From: Ruoffia halotolerans
Lineage (GTDB): Bacteria; Bacillota; Bacilli; Lactobacillales; Aerococcaceae
Assembly: GCF_014049385.1 (NCBI RefSeq)
Contig: NZ_JACAOA010000006.1
Coordinates: forward strand, 31,330-95,329
Direction of reading: 5' to 3'
DNA: 64,000 bases
Shown: positions 1-9,061 of the stretch, piece after piece
How positions within the stretch are numbered: position 1 is the stretch's first letter
Layout: every line of letters starts with the position of its first letter
The notes under the pieces: model-generated
The model's database searches: none
What the model was told of the DNA's origin: nothing
What the model saw: only the letters and a program-made list of their open reading frames with translations
Made by a program: the position numbers and the translations under genes

Positions 1-1254
1 CCCAATTCCCATCAATATTTTAGTTTGAAAGATGAAGGAGCAAGAATTAGTGCAGTGATGTATCGTTCGGCTTTTCAACGCGTCAAGTTTAATATTGAAG
101 AAGGGATGAAAGTATTCGTTACCGGAAAGATTACTTTATATGAACCCTCTGGCGCATATCAAATCGTGATTGATAGTATTCAACCAGATGGTATTGGTGC
201 TTTATATCAACAACTTGAACAATTAAAAGAAAAATTCAAAAAAGCCGGTCTATTTGACCGACCTAAATTACCAATTCCACGCTTTCCTAAGAAAATTGCC
301 GTTATCACGAGTCCAAGTGGAGCAGTGATTCGCGACATTATTACGACCATCAATCGTCGCTATCCCATCGTTGAAATCATTGTCATTCCAACCAGAGTAC
401 AAGGGAAAGAAGCCGCTGGAGAAATCGTGACAGCCTTCAATAAAGTGAAAGATAGACAAGACGAATTTGACACAGTCATTGTTGCACGTGGGGGAGGTTC
501 TATTGAGGATCTTTGGTGCTTTAATGACGAGCAAGTCGCGATGGCTATTCTAAATTGTCCGCTTCCAGTAATATCTTCTATTGGTCACGAAACAGATACA
601 ACCTTGTCTGATCTTGTGGCTGACATTCGAGTTGCTACGCCGACTGCTGCGGCTGAAATTGCTGTACCAGTCTTACAAGAAGTATTAACTTACTTAACTC
701 AGATGGAAGAGCGCGTATTTTATTCAATGAATCAACGCATTCAATATATGCGAAAGTATTATGACCGCTTTGCTCAATCTTATGTCATGACTCAACCAGA
801 GAGATTATATCAACCATACATGCAACAGCTAGACTTAGCGATTGAAAGACTGAATAATAACAAAGATAATTACTTTACAGAGCAAAAAAATCAAGTAAAT
901 GTGTTAAAACAACGACTGTCCTTACAACAACCGCAAGGGCTTATTAATCAATATCAAAAAGATTTAACGGCTTTTACGAAACAATTAAATCGTAATATGG
1001 AACAATATCAATACAATAAGAAAGTTGTCTTTGGCAATCTCATGCAATTGCTTGACGCATATAGCCCATTAAAGAGCGTTCAAAGGGGTTATGCTGTCGT
1101 GACTTCAAAAGATAACATTGTAAAACATATCACTGAAGTTGAAAAAGATGATATGATTAAGGTAAATTTAAGTGACGGACAAATTGAAGCACAAGTAACA
1201 AAAACATCCACAGACAATATATTTCAACAGCTTTCTGATATAGAGAAGGAGTAA
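1..1254 (+). CDS. xseA: Exodeoxyribonuclease VII large subunit (5' partial)
   Basis: Large subunit of exonuclease VII, which with XseB degrades single-stranded DNA to oligonucleotides in mismatch repair and recombination. The frame is open from base 1, and the residues before the first possible start (TTG at 25) read as the conserved N-terminal OB-fold strand PNSHQYFSLKDE. The gene therefore begins upstream of the window and 417 residues remain. The catalytic region carries VARGGGSIEDLWCFND and SSIGHETD, followed by a long helical coiled-coil part and the C-terminal RGYAVV segment typical of the family. It ends 3 bp before xseB, as expected of an xseAB operon. Family assignment is secure. Confidence 0.97.
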   Translation, partial: PNSHQYFSLKDEGARISAVMYRSAFQRVKFNIEEGMKVFVTGKITLYEPSGAYQIVIDSIQPDGIGALYQQLEQLKEKFKKAGLFDRPKLPIPRFPKKIAVITSPSGAVIRDIITTINRRYPIVEIIVIPTRVQGKEAAGEIVTAFNKVKDRQDEFDTVIVARGGGSIEDLWCFNDEQVAMAILNCPLPVISSIGHETDTTLSDLVADIRVATPTAAAEIAVPVLQEVLTYLTQMEERVFYSMNQRIQYMRKYYDRFAQSYVMTQPERLYQPYMQQLDLAIERLNNNKDNYFTEQKNQVNVLKQRLSLQQPQGLINQYQKDLTAFTKQLNRNMEQYQYNKKVVFGNLMQLLDAYSPLKSVQRGYAVVTSKDNIVKHITEVEKDDMIKVNLSDGQIEAQVTKTSTDNIFQQLSDIEKE

Positions 1255-1257
1255 ACA

Positions 1258-1494
1258 ATGGCAAAAATAAATCAACCAGAAAATTTCGAAGAAGCATTAC
1301 AAGAATTAGAACAAATTGTATCTCAACTTGAAAAAGGCGATTTACCTTTAGAAAAAGCGTTAGAATCTTTCCAACGCGGTGTAGAATTAAGCCAATATTG
1401 CCAAAAATCTTTAACTGATGCAGAAAGCACAGTCGCTAAGATGATGACAGATAAAGGTGATGTTGAATTAGATAGAGAGGTTATGAATGACTAA
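1258..1494 (+). CDS. xseB: Exodeoxyribonuclease VII small subunit
   Basis: Small helical subunit of exonuclease VII; several copies bind the coiled coil of each XseA. The 78-residue length is normal. The family signature NFEEALQELEQIVSQLEKGD sits near the N-terminus, followed by LPLEKALESFQRGVEL. A GAGAAGGAG site lies just upstream of the ATG. The 3' end overlaps ispA by 8 bp, indicating translational coupling. Confidence 0.96.
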   Translation: MAKINQPENFEEALQELEQIVSQLEKGDLPLEKALESFQRGVELSQYCQKSLTDAESTVAKMMTDKGDVELDREVMND

Positions 1495-2371
1495 ACAAGA
1501 TTTAAACGATTTAAGAAATGTATTTGAAACTGAATTAGACAAACATATTCGCCTTCTTCAAACGCCAATCGAAATGTTAAAACCAATGATTTATTCATTA
1601 AAAGGTGGCGGCAAACGACTACGTCCGTTACTATTACTGGCTATTTTAAACGCAGAATCTGAGAAACATATGAAAAAAGGAGCGACTACAGCTGTTGCTT
1701 TAGAATTTATTCATACGTATTCTTTAATTCATGATGATTTACCAGCGATGGACAATGATGACTTAAGACGGGGTCAACCAACCGCTCATATTAAATTTGA
1801 TGAAGCGACAGCTATCTTGGCAGGAGATGCATTACTAACGGATGCATTCTGCCTGATTAGTGATGATTCAAAATTAAAGAGCAAACAAAAAGTTAAAATT
1901 ATTTCTTTACTGAGTTCTGCCGCAGGTTCACACGGGATGGTCGCAGGTCAACTAGGGGACATGCAAGCGGAGAATAAAGAAATTACGTTAGAAGAATTAA
2001 ATCAAATTCATGAATTTAAAACGGGGAAATTATTTACCTTTGCGACACAAGCCGCAGCCATTATTGGAGAATTCACTCCTGAAGTTGAAGAGTTATTAGT
2101 AAACTTTGGTGAAACCTTTGGCGTTTTATACCAAATTCATAATGATTTACTTGATGTGATTGATGACAGTTCGTTGTCAGGAAAAGGTCATTCAAGTGAT
2201 GAATTCAACAAGAAATCAACCTATCCAAACTTACTTGGTTTAGAAGAATCTAAAGAAGTTTTAGGTCAAGAACGTGAAAAAGCCGAAAAAATTATTGAAA
2301 AAATTACAAAGTTGAGTGGAACGGATTATAGTATTTTAAATAAATTTCTCTCATTTACAGATATAGACTAA
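1487..2371 (+). CDS. ispA: Geranyl/farnesyl diphosphate synthase
   Basis: Trans-prenyltransferase that condenses DMAPP/GPP with IPP to make farnesyl diphosphate for undecaprenyl carrier lipid and quinones. The first aspartate-rich motif DDLPAMDNDD is at residues 83-92, the GGKRLRP substrate-binding motif near 41-47, and KSTYP follows the second motif. The second aspartate-rich motif reads NDLLD (219-223) instead of DDxxD, so one metal ligand of the usual set is replaced by Asn. Length (294) is normal. Start at ATG 1487 is supported by AGAGAGG and the overlap with xseB. The xseA-xseB-ispA-tlyA-recN order is typical of Firmicutes. Confidence 0.94.
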   Translation: MTKQDLNDLRNVFETELDKHIRLLQTPIEMLKPMIYSLKGGGKRLRPLLLLAILNAESEKHMKKGATTAVALEFIHTYSLIHDDLPAMDNDDLRRGQPTAHIKFDEATAILAGDALLTDAFCLISDDSKLKSKQKVKIISLLSSAAGSHGMVAGQLGDMQAENKEITLEELNQIHEFKTGKLFTFATQAAAIIGEFTPEVEELLVNFGETFGVLYQIHNDLLDVIDDSSLSGKGHSSDEFNKKSTYPNLLGLEESKEVLGQEREKAEKIIEKITKLSGTDYSILNKFLSFTDID

Positions 2372-2379
2372 GGAGTCAT

Positions 2380-3192
2380 ATGAAAAAAGAACGATTAGAT
2401 AAATTAGTAGTTCAATCAGGACTAACAGACACACGTGAACAAGCGAAACGCTTAATTATGGCAGGGCAAATTTATGATGCGAATAACCAGCGCTATGATA
2501 AACCTGGCGAGAAGATTGATATTACAAAAGAACTACACATTAAAGGCAAGACAATTCCTTACGTGAGTCGCGGAGGCCTAAAATTAGAAAAAGCGATTAA
2601 ACATTTTGGTATCGATATGACTGATCATATATTACTTGATATAGGTTCTTCTACCGGTGGTTTTACGGATGCAGCCTTACAAAACGGTGCAAAGTTAAGT
2701 TATGCCTTGGATGTAGGCTATAATCAATTAGCTTATAAATTACGTCAAGATGAGCGAGTGGTAGTGATGGAGCGTCAAAACTTCCGTCATTCAGTGCCTG
2801 AGGATTTCACGGAAGGAACACCAACGATCGCGAGTATTGATGTCTCGTTTATTTCACTTGGATTAATTTTACCACCACTTATTCCAATCTTAGAACAAGA
2901 CGGATCGGTACTAGTGCTTATTAAACCACAATTTGAAGCAGGACCAGAGCGTGTCGGTAAAAAAGGGATTATTAAGGATATGACTGTTCATAAAGATGTC
3001 TTACATGAAGTCATCGATATGATGTGCCGTATCGGCTATACCATCGAGAATTTAACTTATTCACCAATTACTGGTGGCGAAGGAAACATTGAATTTCTCG
3101 CCCATATTAAAAACTCAAAAGAATTGAACAATGATAGTAAAGCAAACATAAATATTGAAGAGATAGTGCAAATAGCACACGATAATTTATAA
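2380..3192 (+). CDS. tlyA: TlyA family S4-domain rRNA methyltransferase
   Basis: Predicted 2'-O-cytidine rRNA methyltransferase of the TlyA/hemolysin A family. An S4 RNA-binding domain occupies about residues 4-60 (ERLDKLVVQSGL, then AKRLIMAGQIY). The FtsJ-like Rossmann domain follows, with SAM motif LDIGSSTGGFTDAAL, the DVSFISL strand and LIKPQFEAG. Length (270) is standard. It is preceded by AAGGAGTC and lies 8 bp after ispA. In Bacillus an arginine repressor gene separates tlyA from recN, but here recN follows after 19 bp with no argR between. rRNA modification is inferred from the family. Confidence 0.93.
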   Translation: MKKERLDKLVVQSGLTDTREQAKRLIMAGQIYDANNQRYDKPGEKIDITKELHIKGKTIPYVSRGGLKLEKAIKHFGIDMTDHILLDIGSSTGGFTDAALQNGAKLSYALDVGYNQLAYKLRQDERVVVMERQNFRHSVPEDFTEGTPTIASIDVSFISLGLILPPLIPILEQDGSVLVLIKPQFEAGPERVGKKGIIKDMTVHKDVLHEVIDMMCRIGYTIENLTYSPITGGEGNIEFLAHIKNSKELNNDSKANINIEEIVQIAHDNL

Positions 3193-3211
3193 AAACCAAT
3201 GGGGTGAAGTT

Positions 3212-4942
3212 ATGCTACAAAGTTTAACAATTGAGAATTTTGCGATTATTGAAGCAGTGAATATTGATTTTACCGAAGGGATGACGGTTCTTTCAGGTGA
3301 GACAGGAGCCGGGAAATCAATTATTATTGATGCCCTAGGTATTCTTTGTGGTGGTCGTGGGTCAAGTGATTATATTCGACACGGAGACGATAAATTATTA
3401 ATTGAAGGCTTATTTTCTTTTGATTATTTACCAGAAGACTTAGAAAATGTCTTAGTCGAATTTGGCTTAAATGTTGATATCGCTATGGATGGTCTGATTA
3501 TTCGACGAGAAATTAATAAATCAGGAAAAAATACCATTCGAATTAATGGCCAATTAGCTAACGTCACCTTACTCAAAGAAATAGGGAACTATCTTGTAGA
3601 TATTCATGGACAAAATGAACATCAAGAATTGTTGGACCGTACAAAGCATTTATCTTTATTGGATAATTATGGCAATAAAAGAATTAAAAAAGACTTGGAG
3701 GACTATCAGAAAGCTTATATGACTTATAGCCAACTTCGTAAAGAATGGCTAGATGCTCAGCAATCTGATACGAATGACCGCCAACGAGTAAACTTCCTTG
3801 AATTTCAAATTAATGAGATCGAAGAAGCTCAAATAGTTATTGGTGAAGATGAAGAACTCGAAGAGATGAGTAAACAATTGCAACACGCTCAACAAATTAA
3901 TCAAAATATGAGTACTATTAATAGTTTACTTAGCGAATCAGATCAAAGTGTCATCACGCAATTAGATCAAATCTTGTTACTATTAGAAGAGATTAAAGAT
4001 TATCAACCTCAACTCTCAAACATCCATGACGAACTCTCGTCATCTAAATATGACTTAGAAGAATACAGTCATCAATTGGCCGCACTTGATAATGACTTCG
4101 ATGAAGAAAATCAAACCATTGATCAAGTTGAAGACCGATTAGGCGAATTAAGTCGCTTAAAGCGAAAGTATGGGATGGAATTAAGTGAGATATTAGATTA
4201 TTTCAACGAAATATCTGAAGAAGTTTATCAAATTATTCATCGGGAAAGTTATCTTGAAGAACTTGAAGCTCAATTGAGTGAAGCTTATCAAAGTGCGTTA
4301 GATAAAGCTAAACAACTTAATGACAAAAGACAATCCATTGCCCAAGATTTAATTTCAGCCATTGAAGCAGAATTAAAAGATTTATATATGGAGAATAGCC
4401 GCTTTACAGTTCGATTTAGTGAACCTAGTATTGATACGGCTTTAAACATGGTTAATATCGATGAAATTGTGAGATTAACACCAACTGGCTTTAATAGTGT
4501 GGAGTTTTATGTCGCAACTAATGTGGGAGAAGATAAAAAACCATTAGTTCAAGTCGCTAGTGGGGGAGAGTTATCGCGTTTTATGTTGGCATTGAAGACC
4601 GTATTTAGTCGCGAAACATCACCAAAAGTGATGGTATTCGATGAGATAGATACTGGGGTCTCTGGCCGAGTTGGACAAGCCATCGCTGAAAAGATTCGCG
4701 AAGTATCCCAATATCATCAAGTATTTTGTATTACACATCTCCCACAAGTTGCAGCGATTTCGAATAAACAATTGTATATCTTTAAGCAAGTCGAAGATCA
4801 AAAGACAGTCACAAATGTGAAGCAGTTATCACCGAATGAACGTATTGAAGCCATAGCACTCATGCTCTCAGGAAGAGATATGACTCAAACGTCACTTCGT
4901 ATGGCTAAAGAATTATTAAAAGAATATCACCCAATGAAATAG
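3212..4942 (+). CDS. recN: DNA repair protein RecN
   Basis: SMC-like ATPase that acts early in double-strand-break repair by holding DNA ends. Walker A GETGAGKS is at about residues 29-36, followed by the QNEHQELLD motif. Two long coiled-coil stretches make up the middle, and the C-terminal half has the ABC signature ASGGELSRFMLALK and Walker B MVFDEIDTGVSG. Length of 576 is slightly longer than usual but complete. A GGGGTGA site precedes the ATG. It sits between tlyA and miaA. Confidence 0.96.
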   Translation: MLQSLTIENFAIIEAVNIDFTEGMTVLSGETGAGKSIIIDALGILCGGRGSSDYIRHGDDKLLIEGLFSFDYLPEDLENVLVEFGLNVDIAMDGLIIRREINKSGKNTIRINGQLANVTLLKEIGNYLVDIHGQNEHQELLDRTKHLSLLDNYGNKRIKKDLEDYQKAYMTYSQLRKEWLDAQQSDTNDRQRVNFLEFQINEIEEAQIVIGEDEELEEMSKQLQHAQQINQNMSTINSLLSESDQSVITQLDQILLLLEEIKDYQPQLSNIHDELSSSKYDLEEYSHQLAALDNDFDEENQTIDQVEDRLGELSRLKRKYGMELSEILDYFNEISEEVYQIIHRESYLEELEAQLSEAYQSALDKAKQLNDKRQSIAQDLISAIEAELKDLYMENSRFTVRFSEPSIDTALNMVNIDEIVRLTPTGFNSVEFYVATNVGEDKKPLVQVASGGELSRFMLALKTVFSRETSPKVMVFDEIDTGVSGRVGQAIAEKIREVSQYHQVFCITHLPQVAAISNKQLYIFKQVEDQKTVTNVKQLSPNERIEAIALMLSGRDMTQTSLRMAKELLKEYHPMK

Positions 4943-4962
4943 AAGTATAAAGGATAATGTAC

Positions 4963-5910
4963 ATGGATTTAAAATCAATATCGATACTCGTCATAGCAGG
5001 ACCTACGGGTGTAGGAAAGACGCAACTGAGTATTGATTTAGCGAAAGAATTTAATGGTGAGATTATCAATGGCGATAGTCTGCAAGTGTATAAGCACTTA
5101 AATATTGGAACAGGAAAAATTACAGCTTCTGAAATGGACGGTGTTCCCCACCATATGCTTGATATTCTTGAAGTTTCAGAACCTTATAACGCAAGTGAAT
5201 TTAAACATGAAGCTACAAAATTAATCAACAAAATTCATCATAGAGGGAAACTACCGATCATCGTTGGTGGAACAGGACTCTACTTAGAAGGCTTGTTATA
5301 CGACTTAGAATTTGGGAGAGACGATAGCCAAGATGAGGTAGTTCGAAAGGGGTTAGAAGAACAAGCGTCAGAATTAGGTAATTTAGCCATGTGGAACCGA
5401 TTGAACGAACTCGATCCAGAAGCAGCCAAGAAAATCCCATACCAAAACCTTCGCAGAACCATTCGTGCGCTTGAGGTTATTCAAGTAACGGGAAGGTCTT
5501 TTTCCAGTCAAACAGGACACGACACAAAAAAATCGGTATTTAATGAATGCTTATTAGTATTAAATCGCGAACGAGAAGCATTATATGATAGAATAAATTT
5601 AAGAGTGCATGAAATGGTCAAAGCCGGCTTAGAAAACGAGGCAAAATGGTTATATAATCAGGCAGAAGGTGCCGATTGGCAAAGTGTGAAAGGTATCGGC
5701 TATAAAGAATGGTGGCCTTACTTCAATAATCAAATGGATAAAGAAGAAGTCATTGTAACAATACAACAAAATTCCAGACGTTATGCAAAACGACAATTAA
5801 CGTGGTTTAGAAACCGTATGAATCACCCACAATGGATCGATATGACGAATGAAGAAGACGCAATAAACGAAGCTTCACGTATAGTGAAAGAACATTTAGA
5901 GAATAATTGA
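4963..5910 (+). CDS. miaA: tRNA dimethylallyltransferase MiaA
   Basis: Transfers the dimethylallyl group of DMAPP to N6 of adenosine 37 in tRNAs reading U-starting codons. The P-loop AGPTGVGKT is near the N-terminus, followed by GDSLQVYKHLNIGTGK, HHMLDI and IVGGTGLYLEGLL. The ATG at 4963 is preferred because AGGA (4951-4954) lies 8 nt upstream. An in-frame ATG at 4957 would leave only 2 nt and add two residues. It uses the same DMAPP pool as ispA upstream. Confidence 0.94.
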   Translation: MDLKSISILVIAGPTGVGKTQLSIDLAKEFNGEIINGDSLQVYKHLNIGTGKITASEMDGVPHHMLDILEVSEPYNASEFKHEATKLINKIHHRGKLPIIVGGTGLYLEGLLYDLEFGRDDSQDEVVRKGLEEQASELGNLAMWNRLNELDPEAAKKIPYQNLRRTIRALEVIQVTGRSFSSQTGHDTKKSVFNECLLVLNREREALYDRINLRVHEMVKAGLENEAKWLYNQAEGADWQSVKGIGYKEWWPYFNNQMDKEEVIVTIQQNSRRYAKRQLTWFRNRMNHPQWIDMTNEEDAINEASRIVKEHLENN

Positions 5911-5927
5911 AAGGTTGATAAAAAAAT

Positions 5928-7172
5928 ATGATTGAGACTGAAAATCACCCCGAGAGGGTACTTATAGTCGGAGTACAAACAGAAAACATTTCAGATTTAA
6001 AATTTGAAACGATCATGAAAGAAATGAAGGCACTAACGGAGACAGCTAATGGTCTACCCGTTGGAGAAATCACTCAAAAATTAAGACGCATCGATCAGAA
6101 ATCCGTCGTAGGTAGTGGAAAACTAATGGATGTTCGTGATTTTGTCATTAACTCTGATATTGATTTAGTTATCTTTTTAAATAGATTATCACCAAACACA
6201 AATATGTATTTAGAAGAACAACTTGACGTAAAAGTCATTGACCGAGTACAATTGATTCTTGATATATTTGCTCAAAGAGCGCGAAGCCAAGCAGGGAAAC
6301 TTCAAGTTGAACTAGCTCAATACCAATATTTACTTCCAAGAGTCATCGGTCAAGGGACATCATTATCTCGACTAGCCGGTGGGATTGGAACTAGAGGACC
6401 CGGTGAGACTAAACTAGAACAAGATCGTCGTGTCATTCGTGGTCGCATTCATACGATTGAGAAAGACTTGAAACAATTGGAAGAACACCGTGAAAGAACG
6501 CGTATTAGAAGACAGTCTGGGCGAGAATTTAATATTGGTCTAGTAGGTTATACAAACGCAGGGAAATCAACCTTGTTACGCGAATTAACTGAAAGTGAGA
6601 CGTATGTTCAAGACCAATTATTCGCAACCTTAGACCCTTTAACGCGTAAGTTAGAAATTAACGGTCATGATGCCTTCACTATTACAGATACGGTAGGTTT
6701 TATCGATGAACTACCTACAGAATTAATTCATGCATTTAATTCAACATTGGAAGAGATTCGCTTTGTGGATTTATTAATCCACGTCGTAGATGCCTCTCAT
6801 CCAGCAAGCAATATGCATGAAGATACCGTCGTAGAGTTGTTAAAAGATTTAGATATGGATCATATCCCAGTCTTAACTGTCTACAACAAGATAGATAAAG
6901 CAGATACAGGTATTGAACCGACATTGCAACCAAACGTAACTATCTCTGCACTGGATAAAAAAGGTATTGAAACTTTAAAACAAGCGATTTGGGATATCTG
7001 TATATCGAATGCAGAAGAATTCCAAGTAGAAATTCAACCTGAAGAAGCTGAATTATTAGCGCTATACCGACAAAAAACTTTAATAAAAGACATTGAATTT
7101 AATGAAGAATATCAGTATTATATACTATCGGGATATCGACGACGTCTAACTGATATAAGAAATGAGGAATAA
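5928..7172 (+). CDS. hflX: Ribosome-associated GTPase HflX
   Basis: GTPase of the HflX family, which binds the 50S subunit and splits stalled ribosomes under stress. The N-terminal HflX domain (about residues 1-190) contains the RLAGGIGTRGPGETKLE segment. The G domain has G1 GYTNAGKST, G3 DTVGFIDELP and G4 NKID. Length (414) is typical. It lies 17 bp after miaA, as in many bacteria, with AAAGG before the ATG, and its 3' end runs up to the def start. Confidence 0.95.
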   Translation: MIETENHPERVLIVGVQTENISDLKFETIMKEMKALTETANGLPVGEITQKLRRIDQKSVVGSGKLMDVRDFVINSDIDLVIFLNRLSPNTNMYLEEQLDVKVIDRVQLILDIFAQRARSQAGKLQVELAQYQYLLPRVIGQGTSLSRLAGGIGTRGPGETKLEQDRRVIRGRIHTIEKDLKQLEEHRERTRIRRQSGREFNIGLVGYTNAGKSTLLRELTESETYVQDQLFATLDPLTRKLEINGHDAFTITDTVGFIDELPTELIHAFNSTLEEIRFVDLLIHVVDASHPASNMHEDTVVELLKDLDMDHIPVLTVYNKIDKADTGIEPTLQPNVTISALDKKGIETLKQAIWDICISNAEEFQVEIQPEEAELLALYRQKTLIKDIEFNEEYQYYILSGYRRRLTDIRNEE

Positions 7173-7173
7173 T

Positions 7174-7740
7174 ATGATAACAATGAAAGATTTTGTTCCT
7201 GAAAAAGAACCAATCTTAAGAGAACAAGCTAGGCCAGTAGAGTTTCCAATCAATGAAGAATTGAAAGAAACAGCTGTAGCGATGAGACAATTCTTAATAA
7301 ACAGCCAAGATCCAAAAATGGCTGAAAAATATAACTTGCGTCCAGGTGTAGGAGTAGCAGCACCACAAATTGGTATCGACCAACAAATATTTGCTGTATA
7401 TTTAATGGATTATGATGAAGAGGGAAATGAAACTGAACCTCTGATTGATGAAATTTTTGTTAATCCAAAAATCATAAGCCATGCGGTTCAAAAAGTAGCG
7501 TTGAAAGAGGGCGAAGGCTGTCTTTCAGTTCCTCGTGAAGTACCAGGAATCGTTCCAAGACCTAAACGTGTAACGGTTAAATATAATGATTTAGAAGGTA
7601 ACGAAAAGAAAATTCGTTTAAGAGATTATCAAGCAGTGGTTGTACAACACGAAATTGATCACTTAAAAGGAATCTTATTCTACGATCATATTGATGAAAA
7701 AACACCTTGGGAACCAGATGAAGATACAACATTGATTTAG
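7174..7740 (+). CDS. def: Peptide deformylase
   Basis: Metalloenzyme that removes the N-formyl group from nascent proteins. All three deformylase motifs are present: GVGVAAPQIG, EGCLSVP (Cys metal ligand) and QHEIDH (two His ligands and catalytic Glu). The MITMKD start matches Gram-positive type II deformylases and is placed at ATG 7174, 4 nt after GAGGAA. A longer frame from 7162 would overlap hflX. It is the last gene of the left-hand run, and the tRNA promoter follows. Confidence 0.95.
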   Translation: MITMKDFVPEKEPILREQARPVEFPINEELKETAVAMRQFLINSQDPKMAEKYNLRPGVGVAAPQIGIDQQIFAVYLMDYDEEGNETEPLIDEIFVNPKIISHAVQKVALKEGEGCLSVPREVPGIVPRPKRVTVKYNDLEGNEKKIRLRDYQAVVVQHEIDHLKGILFYDHIDEKTPWEPDEDTTLI

Positions 7741-7775
7741 TGAGAAAAAATACGGCAACTCTTTTAAAAATATTA

Positions 7776-7805
7776 TTGACAAATCAGTCAATCATGGGCT
7801 ATACT
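7776..7805 (+). promoter_or_regulatory. Promoter of tRNA-Arg
   Basis: A perfect -35 TTGACA (7776-7781) is separated by 18 bp from TATACT (7800-7805), 23 bp before the tRNA. The arms CAACTCTT (about 7756) and AAGAGTTG (about 7810) flank the promoter as a short inverted repeat whose role is unknown. Confidence 0.7.
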
Positions 7806-7828
7806 ATAAGAGTTGTCAGTATTGATTT

Positions 7829-7902
7829 GGTCTAGTAGCTCAGCTGGATAGAGCATTCGCCTTCTAAGCGAACGGTCGCAGGTTCGAATCCTGCCTAGAT
7901 CG
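7829..7902 (+). tRNA. tRNA-Arg (anticodon UCU)
   Basis: A complete 74-nt cloverleaf. The acceptor stem GGTCTAG pairs with CTAGATC (one G-U pair), and the D-stem is GCTC/GAGC. The anticodon stem TTCGC/GCGAA encloses loop CTTCTAA with anticodon TCT. The T-arm is GCAGG TTCGAAT CCTGC and the discriminator base is G. CCA is not encoded. Its 3' end is duplicated at 13884-13915, so it served as the integration site of the adjoining element. Confidence 0.96.
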
Positions 7903-7903
7903 T
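7872..7903 (+). repeat. attL: 32-bp 3' end of tRNA-Arg
   Basis: These 32 bases, from the variable loop through the T-arm to one base past the discriminator, recur without mismatch at 13884-13915 in the same orientation. A tRNA 3'-end direct repeat next to an integrase is the hallmark of tyrosine-recombinase integration. Confidence 0.9.
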
Positions 7904-8000
7904 TGACTTATCAAAGTTTCTATGGAAATAATGAAGTAAAGCGTTCGGTCAAACCGAAAATATCCCTAGTTTTATCCCTAAATTTAGGAAAGTAATACTT

Positions 8001-8966
8001 TTGACGAGACGTTTTATTAAGAAGTTTGATACAGGAATTAGTAAACATTTAGGTGAAAATTATGAAGGTGTAAGCAATCATCATGCTGATCCTGATCCTG
8101 ATCCTGATCCTGATCCTGATCATATCATTTACCAACTTGTTAGAACATCAAGCAACTTAAAGCAATGGGGTATAGAGAACTTACACTGTGCGATTACCGT
8201 TATCTCATTGAGAAATATATTGAAGTTACTAAAGTGAGTTTATTATCTGAAATGGATAAGGACCCACTTCTTTTGAATGTTAATCATAATAACGTATCTC
8301 AAAGTAAAAAGTTGATACGATTGAAGTTAATGAAAGCATTACTGAACAGATGGGTATAGTGAAGGGTTAATTGAGTTTGAATTTTGGAAAGATATCACCA
8401 TACGAGTTGATGAAGATATTAAAGAAGGGTTAACTAAACTTGAATTTGGAATACCATTAAAACATCTTGATTTTACTAATTTTGTTGAGTTAAGAGATGG
8501 TTGTATCTTTTTATTAATCTGGGAAACAGGAATTAGATTAGGTACGGTGTCAAGAGTAACGGAAGATATGGTGGATTTTAAAGATAAATTGATTCATTAT
8601 ACTGGTGAATCTATGAAGAATAGGAAAAGATTATCCTTACCTTTGTCAGACGTTTTATTAGAGATGCTGAGAGTACTCATGAGAGTAAATAAGACAGTAT
8701 TAAAGCATAATAAACTTGAGCCAGATCAGCATTACTTATTTATTAGTTCATTAGGCAATCTTATGGATAGTCGTTCTTTTGGTAAGAGAGTGTATAGATA
8801 TAAGAAGTTAACAGGTTTTAAGAATATTAACTCACACCCTATAAGATGTGGATTTTCTAAAAGATTATTAGATAAAGGTGTAAATATTGCAACAATCAGC
8901 AAGGCATTGAATCATAAGAGAATTTACACAACAACTAGGCAATTACATATTGGAATGAAGAAGTGA
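8001..8966 (+). pseudogene. Tyrosine integrase, frameshifted and missing catalytic Tyr
   Basis: Remnant of a phage-type tyrosine recombinase. An N-terminal part (TTG 8001, RRFIKKFDTG) is followed by a SAM-like segment in a second frame (GYRELTLCDYRYLIEKY, from about 8166) up to a stop at 8357-8359. A third segment returns to the first frame (SEGLIEFEFWKDI onward) and runs to 8966. The catalytic core shows the first Arg in ETGIRLGT, the HxxR box as SHPIRCGFSK, and LNHKRIYTTTRQLHI, where the usual ...RYLHI Tyr is absent. One extra G near 8351 explains the second frame change; the first lies around 8150-8170. It sits right beside attL, as integrases do. Confidence 0.85.
8086..8121 (+). repeat. 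Hexanucleotide tandem repeat, 6 copies
   Basis: Six exact copies of CTGATC lie inside the integrase remnant, giving an Asp-Pro run in the frame from 8001. The repeat replaces part of the N-terminal integrase domain and looks like slippage expansion in dead sequence. Confidence 0.9.
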
Positions 8967-9023
8967 TTGCAGCACTAAGAGACTTATAAAAAGTATAATA
9001 AAAACCCTAGCCATATTAGGTAC

Positions 9024-9056
9024 TGCGCCATAAAATGAGACAACAATAAAAACACT
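9024..9056 (+). repeat. IS3 left terminal inverted repeat
   Basis: Begins TGCGCCAT, contains TGAGACAA and ends AAAAACACT. It matches the reverse complement of 10256-10289 with a few mismatches and one indel. Confidence 0.85.
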
Positions 9057-9061
9057 GTTTG

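Noticed and set aside
8086..8121. CRISPR-like array
   Set aside because: The repeats are 6 bp and contiguous without spacers; no cas genes and no other regular repeat arrays are seen in the window.
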